The notes beneath the pieces were generated by a model. That model saw only the letters and a program-made list of their open reading frames with translations. It had not been told where the DNA came from and did not search any database. DNA of 64,000 nt from Uranotaenia lowii (Eukaryota > Arthropoda > Insecta > Diptera > Culicidae). Below are positions 33,812-44,869 of the stretch, piece after piece (position 1 is the first letter of the stretch; each line of letters opens with the position of its first letter). Location: positions 146,880,843 to 146,944,842 of the forward strand of contig NC_073693.1 in the NCBI RefSeq assembly GCF_029784155.1, written 5' to 3'. The position numbers and the translations under genes were made by a program.

Positions 33812-34935
33812 TATACCGCAAACGGTTTCCTGTTGGGGAGGTTGTAGACTTCCATTACCAGGATTTGGTACGCCCAGCGAGGGGTGTTTATGTTCCCTAC
33901 ATGAACGAAAAAAATAACCCAACAGACGACGATAGCACGGCAAAGACGAAGAATTGAACCATTTCATTTGAATAGCATTGCGTGACTTGACCGGGCACAC
34001 GGTTAGGTCCTTTTGGGGCTAGGATGCTTCACACAGTACCTATCTGGAGAATGTGAAAAATAAACTCCTAACATCGGTGGGCGGGAAACTATTCAAGTTT
34101 ACGGCTATTTGAGGAACCAACAACGGTGAAATTTACTCTACATCGGTGACGTCGTCGCCGTAAGGTCAAGCCGAGGCTTTGGATTCAACCACAGTTGTAG
34201 TCTCCTAATCGGTGACATTTTTCTAAAAAGTTGTTCTATTAAAGAAAAATGTGTGAGACATGAAATACCTGAAAAACCAAAGAAAAAAATCAAATCACCC
34301 AGTGTCAACTGTATTAAGGAGAAGCGCTATTAGCGGAGCTTGGCTTTCTTTTGAGCGCTAAACTGAGGTGATTAGTTTCAATGTGTGAGACGCTACCGGC
34401 GATCGAAGCCTCAGATATAGCTAAGGTTGACTGTTTTAAACGAAAATGAAAAAAAAAAAAACAATTCGTCGAAGCGTCGCGACGGCATTCACATATGTAC
34501 CCTTGTGGACATATCGAGAGGCGATGACTAGTGGGAGTGAGTCATAGGAATATATAGACTTTTATTTATACGTCTTCCCTGCCCAGCTGCTAGCTGTAGG
34601 AATAGGAGACGCGACACCTTTGGTTTAGGCGAGTGATTCGAACTTTTCCATTGAATATATTTGCTTCACTTCGATTATCTACGGCTAGATAATCTACGGT
34701 TATTTTTTGCTTCAGAAAATGTGGAAGTGTAATAAAGCGAGAAGGTTTTTTGCAGTTAATTGTTGGAACCTTTAGCACATTGACCGATTTGCTCTAGCTT
34801 CTCGTTCCACCTACTGTTAAAAAAACCAATATACACTTTCTTTTGATTCGATTATCCTTTCAAATTTGTATGAATCCATAAATTTTAGTTCACAAAGATG
34901 CTCAAGATCTCAAGTATAGTTTATAGTCGTTTACC
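33812..34935. other. GC-richer sequence, possibly part of a decayed LTR element
   Basis: 33830-34220 is balanced in composition with GGTGACGTCGTCGCCG and two AATCGGTGACA / ACATCGGTGAC motifs that could be from a retroelement leader. No paired long terminal repeat or gag/pol frame was seen. An ORF at 33728-34000 (minus) partly overlaps the hAT end and is discounted. Confidence 0.25.
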
Positions 34936-34939
34936 CATC

Positions 34940-35006
34940 TTTTGTTCGAACTCGTGGATATCTACTCAGGAGGCAACTGAATTTCCAACTGAGCTATATC
35001 ATAAGC
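34940..35006 (-). repeat. tRNA-derived SINE head, copy 2
   Basis: Minus strand: GATATAGCTCAGTTGGAAAT carries the A box and CACGAGTTCGAACAAAAGAT the B box. It is homologous to copy 1 but diverged in the anticodon region. Downstream on the minus strand both copies run into ACGACTATA-like sequence. Confidence 0.6.
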
Positions 35007-35009
35007 CAC

Positions 35010-36112
35010 GCAGAATTTGATTGATTTCCGTTTGTACCCTAAAGTAACGAAACTTTTGACAAGAAGTTCATTTTTGTTGTTTGTATGTTTTCATCAATAG
35101 GTTCAGCCGTCGCACACAGGGGTAAATGCACCTAAAAAGCAATTGAAATTATTTGAGGACAAACGATAAATGCTAAACATTTGATTTCTTCAGAACATTT
35201 TCATATTTTTGATGATCTGTCAAATTCTCGAAAGAAAAAAGTGATTTTTCCATCTGGAAAGGAAATAAAAAATAATTCTTGAAATAATTAGTTCATAGAT
35301 TTAATGTCCTCACAAAGGCTTTTTCCTCCAAAAACAGCAAAAACTGAGGGTTTTTTCTTCAAATTTTAAGTATTTTTTGAGGAAAAAACTCATTATTGAA
35401 TGCTAGTTTGCCAAAAACTTATCCAAAACTAACGTAAAATTTTATATATCAATGGAAAGCAAATAACTTGACCAATAAAACTCACTGAAAAATATATACG
35501 AACTTGGCCGAATTCTTAAGATTATAACTTACTGAAAAAAAAATTATTTTGGATATTTTGTAGTATATCTCCTTTCTTAGTTGAAATATGTATTTGACAA
35601 GTTCCATGAAATTATGTATGTTCAACAATTTGAACAAATTTCTCCAATATACCAAGTTTGTAAATCGCATACTAAAAAGGATTTTAAAAAAACTCAAAAT
35701 AACTTGCTTTTTTTTTAAATGCTAGTAACTTTTATTATTTTCATGTGATCTTGATGGTGTCTTTAACTTAGTTTCTTATAATAATAAGATCCACAACTTT
35801 TCTGAAGACATTAAGTCTCTAAACTTATTATTTTAAGAAATATTTTTTTTCATTTCCCTTCCAGGAGGTAGATTACTTTTTTTTTTTTTTCAAAAATTTG
35901 ATAGATCATTAAAAAATATGAAAATGTTGTGTAGACATCAAATGTCTATCGTATTTATTAAAATGTATGTAATTAAGAGTGATATAAACAGTTTTTGAGA
36001 TTTAAGATAGCCCCTCGTAGAACTTTTCACGCAAAGATCGTGAATTTATAGGGAAAATAAAACCAAATTTAGCATGGGAGGGTTTCTGGGAATGGTAAAT
36101 GTTTCTTATTAT
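35010..36112. other. AT-rich DNA, no recognisable feature
   Basis: A/T runs and short ORFs only. Confidence 0.4.
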
Positions 36113-36230
36113 TAGAGGTGTATGAATACCCAACGGTCGAATACCGAATACCTTCTTAACTATTTGGCCAAACCAATATTCGGCCGAATATTCAGCCTAT
36201 ATTCGGTCGAATATTCTATTGGGTTTTTAA
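36113..36230. mobile_element. end of a hAT-like element with CCGAATATTCGG palindromes (fragment)
   Basis: TAGAGGTGTATGAATACCCA resembles hAT left ends (compare TAGAGGTGGGC at 32412). It is followed by dense ATTCGGCCGAATATTC palindromes, a pattern of hAT subterminal sites. The right end was not found, so it is either truncated or cut by the insertion of the MITE at 36251. Confidence 0.4.
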
Positions 36231-36250
36231 TAAAAATACAAAAGTGAGTA

Positions 36251-38804
36251 CAGTAGTTTCTCGATTTTATCACTATTCGATTTTATCAATACTCGCCAAA
36301 TTCACGCTCGATTTTATCACGGTTATTGATTCGATTTTATCACGCTTTTTAAGAAATCATTCAGAAACCATTTCACTAATCACTAATCACTAATCGTACT
36401 TCCATAGCCAGAACTTATGTCTGAGTCCCAAAGAATAATAAAAGTGTTTAATTATTCTTCTTGTCTTTGTTCATGTCTTTAATTATTTTAACATAAAAAC
36501 ATTAAAATGATCAAAAACACAAAGTGGTTGGGCCTACCATGGAGCAGAGAACGCAGAGACATCTGGAACACAGGAACAGGAAGAAACGTGGACCACCAGT
36601 ACCATACGTTTCAAATGGGGGGTTATCGTTGGAAGCATGCTAAGAAAAATGCTCCTTGATGAAGTAACCATGCGCGAGGTAAAGAAATTCTGCCAATCAC
36701 TAGGACCATTCTAGAAGGGCTGGAAATGATTTATTTTGTACACAGAAATCCTAAACCTCAGAATAAAAGAATTTTTAAGAATTTGATGTTTTAATGAAAG
36801 GATTTCTAAATATAAAGTTTTATTTTCATCGTTAAACTGTTGAGGATTTCAGTGTTCAATCATTTCTGGTCATCGACCAAGGATAAAGCGCCTTTACTCG
36901 CTCTTGAAAATAAAAAAAGAGAAACGGAAAATATCAGTAGACCATGAAACCTTTCCAAGTCTGTTTAGAACTCGGAAAGATTTTTTCATAAAAATTACTC
37001 CCCCCTCACATTCATTCGGTAAGAAAAATGCACAAAAAATAGAAAAAATCCTGGAAATGTACTCACCAAGCCTTACAAATATCGGAAATATAAACATTTT
37101 AATGCAATCGTCTTATACATAAAGTAGGTATAAAAAGAACGGGCTCACCAATTATGTCGACAGGGACAGGAATCACATCAGGTGTGAAAATATAGGAACG
37201 TAGGTTACGCACTCTGCAATCAATTTTTCTGTCACTGATTTTAGGGACCCTTACCAGTTCTTTCTATACCTCGTGCACTTAGAAATGATATCAGTTTTTA
37301 CACCCAAAATCCAGGCTAAATCAGCCGGAAAAAACCAGTACAAAAAGGAACTATGCAGGAAACCATGTTCACATTTTTTGATATTTTTACGCAATCAAGA
37401 TAAAAACAAATCCATGAGATGTCCTTAGAATTATTACTCGGTTATCTTTCCAATACTAAACACTTTTTAACAACCCAATAATCTGCCAGAACATCACTTG
37501 TTTCAAAGCATGTGTGCAAATTTTCTCCCATTGAAAACCACTGACTGAACCAAAACTGAAAAAAATTCTGGAAATTCCATCCATTCAATAATTTATTCCC
37601 AATATATTCACTGTTTTTCTTCATTTTGATGACTGCATCCACCCGTTTATTCCATATATTTTCTTATTTTCGAAAATCCCGAATGTACTGCAAACTATGT
37701 TTCACTAATCTGCTTGATAGAATGCGATATATCTTTCACCTAATTATCCGTATATTAAACTAGCCAAGAGAGAAAACAAATTCCCTTCCCAAACCATCAA
37801 CAATATTTTCAGAATGTTTGATCGCCCATCACTTCCCCCAACCGGGCAATAGCATTCTGAAGTACACCATAAACCACTTCGGCAACTTCCGTCAGTCACT
37901 TTTCAAAATATTTTCCACTATGCTGCTCTTTTACCCCTAGTTAATTTTAATTTTATTGAAAATTTTGCTGGAAGAAAATAAAAACGCGTGCGTTGCCAAA
38001 AAGTCATGGCTTACTTCTCCAAGAAATCATTCAGAAACCATTTCCAGGTCCTTAATTTTTATTCAAAAGCATAGATAAGTGTTTCTGATTTCTTTGTTGA
38101 GCTTGTTTATTTTAAAGGGTGACGTGCGTAATCCTTATTGGATAGCCTTTAGTATTGTCTGAATGGATAATTTTGGAAGACCAAAATGAAATTCTACTAA
38201 CTTTGTCTGAAAATATGACTAAGATTTCTGTTTTTCTACATATAAAGACAAAAGATTATCTGCCCATAAAGCAAATTTCGAGAAACACACTGTAAAAGTC
38301 TAAGTTGAGCAAATTTTAAAATATTTTTCGAATAAATATACTTATTAGTTTATCAAAGGTGTTAACATTAAAATATTGAAATTTGAAATTATCAGAAAAA
38401 AATTTTTTGATGCTAATTTCTTTGAACTTTTTTTTCAAAATCGAAATAAGAGATAACGACTGGTAAATTTCCATCGAAATATAATAATTCACTTTAATAA
38501 GATGTAGACTATCAAATGGATATACAACATGGTTTTATTTAAGGCAAAAACCTAAAAATTTGCTTTAGAGAAGAATAATTTGACCTGAAAACGATCCTTT
38601 TTGTTTAGTGATCTTTGATAATTACGCCTTATGATCAAAACTTATTGATACAAAACGTTTCCACTACTGAAAACGTTAAAAATTATTGATTAAAGGCAGT
38701 AAAAATACTTTTTTCTACTTCAATTTTTAGTTTCGCCAAATTCACGGTTTCGCCATATTCAGGGTGAAATTTTTTTTGACCGTGATAAAATCGAAAAACT
38801 ACTG
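36251..38804. mobile_element. pogo-like MITE, copy 2, split by an insertion
   Basis: TA then CAGTAGTTTCTCGATTTTAT. The right end is inverted: ATAAAATCGAAAAACTACTG, then TA (38805-38806). It is the same family as 5537-6473 in reverse orientation. Removing 36375-38020 and one duplicate leaves about 884 bp, close to the 937 bp of copy 1. The join then reads through as in copy 1 (TTCTAG-AACCTTAATTTT there, TTCCAG-GTCCTTAATTTT here). Confidence 0.75.
36375..38020 (-). mobile_element. probable retroposon insertion with 24-bp target duplication
   Basis: The 24 bp starting AAGAAATCATTCAGAAACCA occur at 36351-36374 and again at 38021-38044, bracketing 1646 bp that copy 1 of the host MITE lacks. At the left edge is a tandem ACTAATC x3. 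A simple-repeat 3' tail and a long variable duplication fit target-primed insertion, with the tail marking the minus strand as sense. No reverse-transcriptase motif remains. A plus-strand stretch (about 36576-36714) reads EETWTTSTIRFKWGVIVGSM and continues to ...KFCQSLGPF then stop, unexplained. Class unknown. Confidence 0.55.
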
Positions 38805-38806
38805 TA

Positions 38807-39125
38807 TTTCTATTTTCTTCTTATTCTTCCAAATAAAAACCTCTCATATTTACGAGTCGATTATATTCAACCAGATGATATTACCAGATAATATATGACA
38901 AGATCTTTTTCAAGAAGGGGTGTCTCTGATTTTCAAAATGTCACCAATAACTGGAAGGAATCAGAAAACTCGATTCTTCTAGGGCGTCTATCACCAAAGA
39001 AATTTTGATCCTGTGAAATCTAGGACAAAACATGAGGAAACAGATACCAAACAATTTGGAATTGCGTGTATGATATCGAGTAAGATAAAGGTCGAATTTG
39101 AGTAAGATATCTTCAAAATAGTTGT
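38807..39125. other. short spacer, no recognisable feature
   Basis: About 320 bp between the pogo-like MITE and the hAT-type element. Moderately unique; no coding or repeat signal. Confidence 0.4.
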
Positions 39126-41483
39126 TTCAATAGCAAGGCCGTGCGAACGGAGGGGGGGGGTTAGAGGTTTAACCCCCCCCCCCCATGAAGATTTTTTCCA
39201 AGTAAAATTTTCACCGATGTAAAGGAAAATTGCTTGATGTTAAAATGTATTTTAGAATAAGTGTTAACAAGCAAGTCAGAATTTTTACTCGCTTCCGGCG
39301 GAATTTAATCTTATATCACCCTTGGCTGGAAACATTTCGATCTACGATACTATTCGACGTTTACGAATTGAAATTAACATTGGTTCTAAATTGCAATTCA
39401 ATTAATTTTTTGTATAGGAACTCAAAACTTGACATACAAAAACCCTACCTCGTCTTCAGAATGGATTTTTATTAAGAAGTGTAACTGAATAAGATTAGAG
39501 TTTGAAACGAATAATTTTTTTTATTAAAATAAATCGTTTATTTCATTACAAATGTTATGCTGATATGAAAAATTCTTCAAGAGACCAACTTCAGACTAAA
39601 TTTTTTACATATTTTTTGTTCTTCTAAATGCTCAACACAATACATAACTTACACAAGGCCACAAAATTTACATTTTTCTGAGGTGCAATGAATTAAAAAT
39701 GTTATTTAGGTTCGACTATTTGGGTACCCTGAATATGAATATGCATTATTTTTATCAGCTTTTGTTATTAAAATGATTTTAGAAAATAAACAAAAAGTAT
39801 TTGAGAAATTTCTGCACTTTTTATACAACAAATCAAACCAAAAACATATCATTCAAAAATCGAGGTTTTAAATGAGTTTATCAAGAATTCAAGTAATTTT
39901 GAGTTCTGCGAAAAAAGTTATTTAAGTTTTATGTTTTTTTTTTTTACTTTTTCTCATTTATCAAATTTTAAAGAAGTTTTGAACAAAAATTAATTTTAGA
40001 TATTTTTTAAGCATACATGTAATCTTTTTGTAGGTTTCACCAAATGTGTCTAATAAAATAAAGTTTTGTTTACACTTTCTGTAGTAATATCAAAAATATT
40101 TGTAATGATATCTTTCCATTTTTTAAAATTGTTGAATTTTGCTTTTTTTAGATCATGCATCATTTGTATCATAATACTAGCTGATCCCATACGAACTCCG
40201 TTTCGCTTTCAACTTGGAATCTGACATGAACAGTTTGTATGAAAGTCAGTTGCAAGCATTTTCTAGATGCACTTCTGAAGTCATTGTTAAGTAATAATTG
40301 CAAAAGTATTGGACGATCACTTTGTCTGTCGTCTGCTACTTAATTTGAAATCAGGAATCAATTGGCCGTGCCATAAACCCCGTGTAAAAATTTCGACTCA
40401 ATCGTTGCATAACAACGCAATTATTGCCAAAAAGCTAAACTCCTTTCGGTGGCCTCTTATACCACCTTTGATATCTGAAATCAATTTCCCTTCACTCAAA
40501 ATTACCTTATGCAAATTTTTAAAGCAATCCATTGTATAATAACGTCAGTATTGCTAAAATCAGTGAAAAATTTATTTATATGGACGACCCCTTCCGTCGA
40601 CCCCTGGCAAAACATTTGACATCTGAATTCGATTGCTCGTCCCTGAAAACTACCGTGTGGAAATTTTTATCCTAATCCGATGTCAAATAACGACGATATT
40701 GCAAAAATATTGAAAGGTTAATATGGACGACCCCATTTGCCGGCCGCTTACACTGAATTTAATATCTGAAATCCATAGCTCGTCTCTCAAAACTCTCGTG
40801 TACCAATTTTCGTCTGAATCCGATGTATAACAACGACAATATCGCATGAACAGTGTATAGTTAATATGGACGACCCCTTTGGCCGACCCCTGATTTTAGT
40901 TTGGATAAGTAAAATCAGTAATTTGTCCCTAATAACTCCTATGTGCAAATTTTCATCCCAATCCGATGTATAAACCCGATTTAATACACTTGACAGTGGA
41001 TTGTAGCCTTTCTTACAGCCTGTAAATTATATTTGGGTATATATGGCACAAAATGAATTATGAATTAAGATTAATGAATTTCATACGCAGTATATCCAAA
41101 AACATTGTAGGAAATAAAGATTCAAAGTTTTTAATAGGATAAAAGTATTTTTAATATTATCATAATTTTCATATCAATAACATTATTTGCAACTAATTGG
41201 AGACTTTTGAATGACTAGATTCTGGAATATCTTGTATGATTCCGTTTCTATGACATTATAATCTAACTCATTTTTTTTTTTTTTTTTGAGCAGGGAAAAG
41301 CCCCCTGGAGCAGTACAGTTTATCTGACTCCTCCAAAGGGCATAAAACCTCCTCATCGTTTTTATTTTGCATTTTTTCAACTTGTGTTTTTTTGTAAAGT
41401 TTGCGTACATATTTTTGTAGTTTTTCACGTTTCACACTTCATAATTATTCGTTTTAATATTGATCACTAGCGATAGTTGATGA

Positions 41484-41590
41484 TAATGGCAGTGGGTGGC
41501 GATGGGTGGCGGTAGGTGGCGGAAGGCGGTGGGCGGTGGCGGTCGGCGGTAGTGGTAAGCTGTAGGTGGCGGTGGGTGGCTCGGTGGTGG
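41484..41590. repeat. G-rich (GGTGGC)n tract in the retrotransposon 3' UTR
   Basis: Imperfect GGTGGCGGT / GGGTGGC units on the plus strand, i.e. C-rich in the element RNA. Several GGG and GG runs could form a G-quadruplex on the plus strand. It stands out sharply from the AT-rich surroundings. Confidence 0.75.
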
Positions 41591-41749
41591 GAAGAAAAAA
41601 AAAATATTGCAAAACTGGCATTAGTCGGATGTTTGCGCAGGTTCATGATGAGGACTGATAGCTGATGGTACCTCCAGCGAGATTTAATCTCTTTGAAGGA
41701 GGTACACTAGAATCACTGATCAGTTAGGGACGTATTGGCGGATGATTTT

Positions 41750-44599
41750 TCAGATTATGTAGTTAGAGATTTTGTTACGAATATGCTGTTTGCACTTATT
41801 TTTAAATTTGATAAGATTCCTTTCTTCTTTCAAATTATTTGGCAGCTGATTGTACTTCGACTTGGAGAAGTAATTGTAAGATGCTTTAGTTAGGTTCGAC
41901 TTTGGACATCTAACTTCCAGCATTTGGTTTCTTCGCAGATTGTAGCGGTGGTTACGGATTTGTAGTGTTTCGTTGTGGTGGGTTGACGGGTTGTGCAATT
42001 TATTGTGGATTTGAACGAGGCATTGTAGTTCTCTCAATGCTAGAATGGGCATTATAGATTTCGCAGCTTCTGTGTAAAGACTTATTGTTGGGTGCAATCG
42101 TGTTTTTTTGTAGATAGTTTTCAAGCATCGATTTTGAGTTGCTTGAAGCGACTTTAATTTTGTTTTCGTGGCACTTCCATATATCGCTACCATGTAATTC
42201 AATCTGGATTGAACGAATGCTAAGTACATGGCTTCTAACTGCTTCGTAGGGACAAACTTTGATACTTTCCATAAGAGGCCACAGGCAGCGCTGATATCGT
42301 TTTTTATTTGGTTAATGTGGGGGTGCCAAGATAGTTTGGTATCAAAAGTTAGGCCCAGATATTTATAGCTATCGACGTTTTCTATGACAGTCGAGTCGAT
42401 GGTCAAAACTCGGGGCTCTTCAAGTCGTTTTCTAGGTGAGTGGAACACCATGTACTTTGTTTTGGACAGGTTTAGCGATAGCAAGTTTTCGGCAAAATAC
42501 CCCATTAACATGTGCATGTCATGTTTCATGCGGCTAATCAAATCGTCTGCGTCTCTTCCAATATATGTTAACGATGTGTCGTCAGCAAATAAGCGTGTTT
42601 TACCTTTGAGCGCTAGTTTTGGTAGATCGTTCACGTACAGTAAGAACATTAGTGGTCCTATGTTACTACCTTGGGGTATACCAACTGACATCGGTAGAAA
42701 TGTACTTTGGTTATCGTTTATTCCAACGTATTGGACACGGTCGGATAGGTAACTCCGAATCAGATCATTAGCTGTTCCTCGAATTCCATAGTAGTTCAGT
42801 TTATCTAACAACAGCTCGTGGTCTACGGTATCGAAGGCTTTTTTGAGATCGAGAAAAAGAACTGCAGCAAATTGTTGATTTTCGAACGCATCGTAGATTT
42901 CGTTAGACAACTCACTTGCAGCGATCACTGTACTAGATCCTGTTCTGAAGCCATATTGATGACTGTAGAGGAGTTGATGTGACTGAAGGAAACCAATTAA
43001 TCTGCAAACTAGCAGTTGTTCCAATATTTTACTCAAGATTGAAAGTACAGATACTGGTCTATAGTTGTTAACGTCAGTTTTTTGTCCACTTTTGTGTATT
43101 GGGACGATCCGTGCAATTTTCAGAAACCTTGGGAATGTACCGGTCGTAATACTTTCGTTGAAAACATTTTTCAGAAGATCAGCAAAAAGAACATGATGCC
43201 TTTTCACAAATAAGGCCGAAATTCCGTCTGGTCCTATGCTCTTTTTTGCATCCAAGTTATGAATTTTGATCAAAACCTCCTGCTCAGTTGTTGGAGTTAG
43301 AAAAATTGATTCGGATAGAGCATTTGTCAATGTTCCATATTTATTTATGTTGCGTTGACTACAAATGGTGGAGGCAAGCTGGGGTCCCACATTCGCAAAA
43401 AAATCGTTGAAGTGGCTGGCAACTGACAAAGAATCGCTGGTGGCCTTTCCGTTTATGTTCAGTATTATTTTATTGGTTTTCACATTTTCCCGATTGGTCA
43501 GAGAGTTTATAGTTTTCCACATTTCTTTTTGACTTGAGGATTTGAAAAGAGATCCATAGTAGGTCTTTTTGGCTATCATTTTCGCTCGTTGAACTTTTTT
43601 GGACAGCTGCACAAGCATTTCTTGGAGTTGGGAGTCGTGTGGATGGCGTTTGCTTCTGGCTAAAAGGCTGTTTTTAGATTTTACTAGCTTCCAGACATCA
43701 TAATTCATCCAAGGGCAAAAACCTTTTACCCTGGCACAAACTTCTACCTTTTTCGAATATTTTTTAATAAGATTCTTATGCAGGTTGACAACATATTCGA
43801 GTCTTTCTGAAGCAGGGCTTGTGGAAATATTGCGAGTTAAATTTTCAAATTCTTCGTCCACTTTGGAATAATCAACGATAGTTTTCTGAAGCTGCGTTTT
43901 GGAAATTCGTCTATCAAGGTTAACACTTGAGAATATAATATTATGGTCGCTTATATCAGTCAACAGTGTTTCATTAACTATCCTGTCGGTTAATGCTTCG
44001 GAGCATACAACATGATCTAATATGTTACCACTGGTTGGCCTAGTAACAAACGTGTTCGTTATAGTAAAGTTGTAACTATCCAAGATGGAGCAATAATCTC
44101 TAGTAGAATCGATGTGTATTTTGTTCGCAGGAATATTGATATCTCCGACTACTAAACATGGAGCACCTCTCTTGGAATCGGCTAATAAACTCTCCAGTTT
44201 ATCAAGAAATATTGGTAAACTAAACGACGGAGGTCGGTAGATTGCGTGAACATGTAATAATCGTGATTCTAGCTCGATCGTGATATGGATGTGATGGAAA
44301 CCTTCGAAATGGTAATTAAGGAGTACGTCGCATGTTATGTTTTCCTTATAAAAAACTGCAAGTCCACCTCCTTCTCTATCTTGACGGCAAGAAAAAATCC
44401 CTGTGTATCCCTTGAAGCTCAATGATTTTGTCGCATGTGTTTTTAGCCAAGTTTCTCCAATGACAATTATATCAATTTCATTTACGTACTGCTCGAGGAC
44501 ATCATTTATATCATCAACTTTGCTCATATTGTTCAAACCTCTAGCATTCAACTGCATTATGCGTAAAGTAAAACGGGAGTTTAAACAGTTTAAACTCAT
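41750..44599 (-). CDS. endonuclease-reverse transcriptase of a non-LTR retrotransposon
   Basis: 949 residues from ATG at 44599 to TGA at 41750, no internal stop. Residues 10-225 form an APE-type endonuclease: LNARGLN (N18), GETW (E49), AIYRPPS (119-125), VGDINIP (D153, N155), NILDHV (D195, H196) and ISDHN (D218, H219). Residues about 440-720 form the reverse transcriptase: KSIGPDGIS, NNYRPVSVLS (511-520), LDLKKAFDTVDH (583-594), GIPQGSNIGPLMFLLYVNDL (640-659) and the catalytic FADD (671-674). The C terminus (720-949) lacks an RNase H signature and a CCHC knuckle that I can see. All catalytic residues are present, so the protein may be active. It nicks target DNA and primes cDNA synthesis from its own RNA. 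Motif style points to the CR1/L2/jockey group; the exact clade is open. Opposite-strand and other-frame ORFs here are shadows. Confidence 0.95.
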   Translation of the reverse strand: MSLNCLNSRFTLRIMQLNARGLNNMSKVDDINDVLEQYVNEIDIIVIGETWLKTHATKSLSFKGYTGIFSCRQDREGGGLAVFYKENITCDVLLNYHFEGFHHIHITIELESRLLHVHAIYRPPSFSLPIFLDKLESLLADSKRGAPCLVVGDINIPANKIHIDSTRDYCSILDSYNFTITNTFVTRPTSGNILDHVVCSEALTDRIVNETLLTDISDHNIIFSSVNLDRRISKTQLQKTIVDYSKVDEEFENLTRNISTSPASERLEYVVNLHKNLIKKYSKKVEVCARVKGFCPWMNYDVWKLVKSKNSLLARSKRHPHDSQLQEMLVQLSKKVQRAKMIAKKTYYGSLFKSSSQKEMWKTINSLTNRENVKTNKIILNINGKATSDSLSVASHFNDFFANVGPQLASTICSQRNINKYGTLTNALSESIFLTPTTEQEVLIKIHNLDAKKSIGPDGISALFVKRHHVLFADLLKNVFNESITTGTFPRFLKIARIVPIHKSGQKTDVNNYRPVSVLSILSKILEQLLVCRLIGFLQSHQLLYSHQYGFRTGSSTVIAASELSNEIYDAFENQQFAAVLFLDLKKAFDTVDHELLLDKLNYYGIRGTANDLIRSYLSDRVQYVGINDNQSTFLPMSVGIPQGSNIGPLMFLLYVNDLPKLALKGKTRLFADDTSLTYIGRDADDLISRMKHDMHMLMGYFAENLLSLNLSKTKYMVFHSPRKRLEEPRVLTIDSTVIENVDSYKYLGLTFDTKLSWHPHINQIKNDISAACGLLWKVSKFVPTKQLEAMYLAFVQSRLNYMVAIYGSATKTKLKSLQATQNRCLKTIYKKTRLHPTISLYTEAAKSIMPILALRELQCLVQIHNKLHNPSTHHNETLQIRNHRYNLRRNQMLEVRCPKSNLTKASYNYFSKSKYNQLPNNLKEERNLIKFKNKCKQHIRNKISNYII

Positions 44600-44869
44600 T
44601 TTACTCCTTTTGGAGTTACAGCATATGGTAACTTCAAAATGGAAGGGGTATAAAAATTAAGAATACTATTTCAAAAACGATGCCTGACCATGTATTTTAA
44701 ATAATTCAACCTCTCAAGTAATGGAAACAAATGCATAGATAAAATTATTGGATAAAATTTCAATTGCTACAGAAAAATACGATACCGAAACGTAAAAAAT
44801 CAGCAGAATTAATTTTGAAGATTGAAAATATTGAAAATTTTGAGATCGCAATATTTTTAATTTTGTCAA

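Larger units (their letters stand above)
41271..44660 (-). mobile_element. non-LTR retrotransposon (CR1/L2/jockey-like), one intact ORF
   Basis: On the minus strand: a short leader, a 949-codon ORF with APE endonuclease and reverse transcriptase, a 3' UTR of about 480 nt, and a 17-nt A tail (poly-T at 41271-41287 on the plus strand). The 3' UTR includes a C-rich (GCCACC)n tract and CCAGGGGGCTTTTCCCTGCT directly before the tail. No ORF1 with zinc knuckles was seen upstream, so the copy is 5'-truncated or the family lacks it. The uninterrupted ORF suggests a recent insertion. The 5' border near 44660 is approximate. Confidence 0.85.

Noticed and set aside
42384..42752. 122-codon ORF on the plus strand
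   Set aside because: It is antisense to the reverse-transcriptase domain of the intact retrotransposon ORF.
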